Assembly: GCA_913773825.1 (NCBI GenBank)
Contig: CAJYHH010001134.1
Location: 1 to 5,971, forward strand
Source: Candidatus Sericytochromatia bacterium
Lineage (GTDB): Bacteria; Cyanobacteriota; Sericytochromatia; UBA7694
Length of the DNA stretch: 5,971 bases
Direction of reading: 5' to 3'
Position 1 is the stretch's first letter, and every line of letters begins with the position of its first letter. This document shows positions 5,630-5,971 of this stretch, piece by piece. Below the pieces are notes generated by a model. The model was not told the origin of the DNA and made no database searches. It saw nothing but the letters and a program-made list of their open reading frames with translations. Both the position numbers and the translations under genes were made by a program.

Positions 5630-5971
5630 ATGCTAAAGTCTGAATCAATTCATTTGCTTGCTCCGCTTAAGCTGGTTTATCAAGAAAACCGCCAACAAGC
5701 AGCGGCAAAAGGCAGCGTGTTGTTTTATCACGGTCTGGGTTCGAGTAAAGATCAGCAGGACAAAGAGCTGTATAGCCTGGCTGAACGGGGCTTTTTAGCG
5801 ATTGGGGTTGATAATATCGGCCATGGCGCCAGACGTTACCCTGACTTTGATCAGCGTTTTTCAGGCCAGAATCCCGATTTTGGCAAAGAGCTGATTGGCG
5901 CGGTTGCAGCGACGGCTCAAGAAACACCCCGCTTAGTCAACGGCTTAATAGCAGCTGGCATCAGCCGTTCA
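5630..5971 (+). CDS. Alpha/beta hydrolase, N-terminal part, cut by window edge
   Basis: The reading frame is open to the end of the window and gives 114 residues. It has the start of an alpha/beta hydrolase fold: a beta strand followed by the oxyanion-hole motif FYHGLGSSK (about 32-40), then a helix, then AIGVDNIGHGAR (57-68). This pattern is seen in YjfP-like and dienelactone-hydrolase or prolyl-oligopeptidase-related proteins. The nucleophile elbow GxSxG should lie just beyond the edge, since the visible part ends in the helix and strand that usually precede it; the triad cannot be checked. There is no signal peptide. The ATG at 5630 has GGAGG five bases upstream and is preferred to the in-frame ATG at 5618. 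The protein is different from the broken hydrolase at 3808. Substrate is unknown. Confidence 0.8.
   Translation, partial: MLKSESIHLLAPLKLVYQENRQQAAAKGSVLFYHGLGSSKDQQDKELYSLAERGFLAIGVDNIGHGARRYPDFDQRFSGQNPDFGKELIGAVAATAQETPRLVNGLIAAGISRS

Noticed and set aside
5667..5927. Minus-strand open frame of 86 codons
   Set aside because: It is antisense to the right-edge hydrolase, which has the HGLGSS and DNIGHG motifs.

Overview
The window looks like a piece of chromosome from a diderm bacterium: it encodes a predicted lipoprotein cupredoxin and polytopic membrane kinases. Genes are tightly packed and base composition looks even. The two kinases have a build familiar from cyanobacterial Ser/Thr kinases: an LFERE...LNHPRIP N-lobe, then a membrane segment pair, then a beta-rich tail. 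That points weakly to Cyanobacteriota or a non-photosynthetic relative, or to acquisition from one. I cannot fix the taxon from this window. No tRNA, rRNA, CRISPR array, phage or IS gene is visible.

Left block, minus strand (3708 down to 1): two tandem paralogous membrane Ser/Thr kinases overlap by ATGA. They are followed after 69 bp by a GTG-started alkA-type 3-methyladenine DNA glycosylase, cut by the window edge exactly at its catalytic Asp. No terminator is visible between them, so the three may form one transcript. The first kinase has an extended -10 promoter placed so that transcription would begin at its ATG, which suggests a leaderless mRNA.

Middle block, plus strand (3808 to 4855): this pair is divergent from the kinases across a 99-bp gap that carries a perfect 14-bp palindrome. 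It holds an RBBP9/YdeN-like alpha/beta hydrolase broken by an apparent one-base deletion, then a GFA/CENP-V-type zinc protein. The GFA start overlaps the restored hydrolase stop as ATGA, which confirms the original reading frame.

Right block: the convergent gap (4856-5001) has a 15-bp tandem repeat and a decayed REP-like repeat. Next is a minus-strand blue-copper (cupredoxin) lipoprotein with a recognisable sigma70-type promoter whose -10 lies inside a perfect 15-bp inverted repeat. A divergent second alpha/beta hydrolase begins at 5630 and runs off the right edge.

The most unusual unit is the kinase-kinase-alkA cluster. Both kinases keep their catalytic residues but have lost the glycine-rich loop, and they sit next to a DNA-alkylation repair enzyme. 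A functional link is an inference from gene order only.
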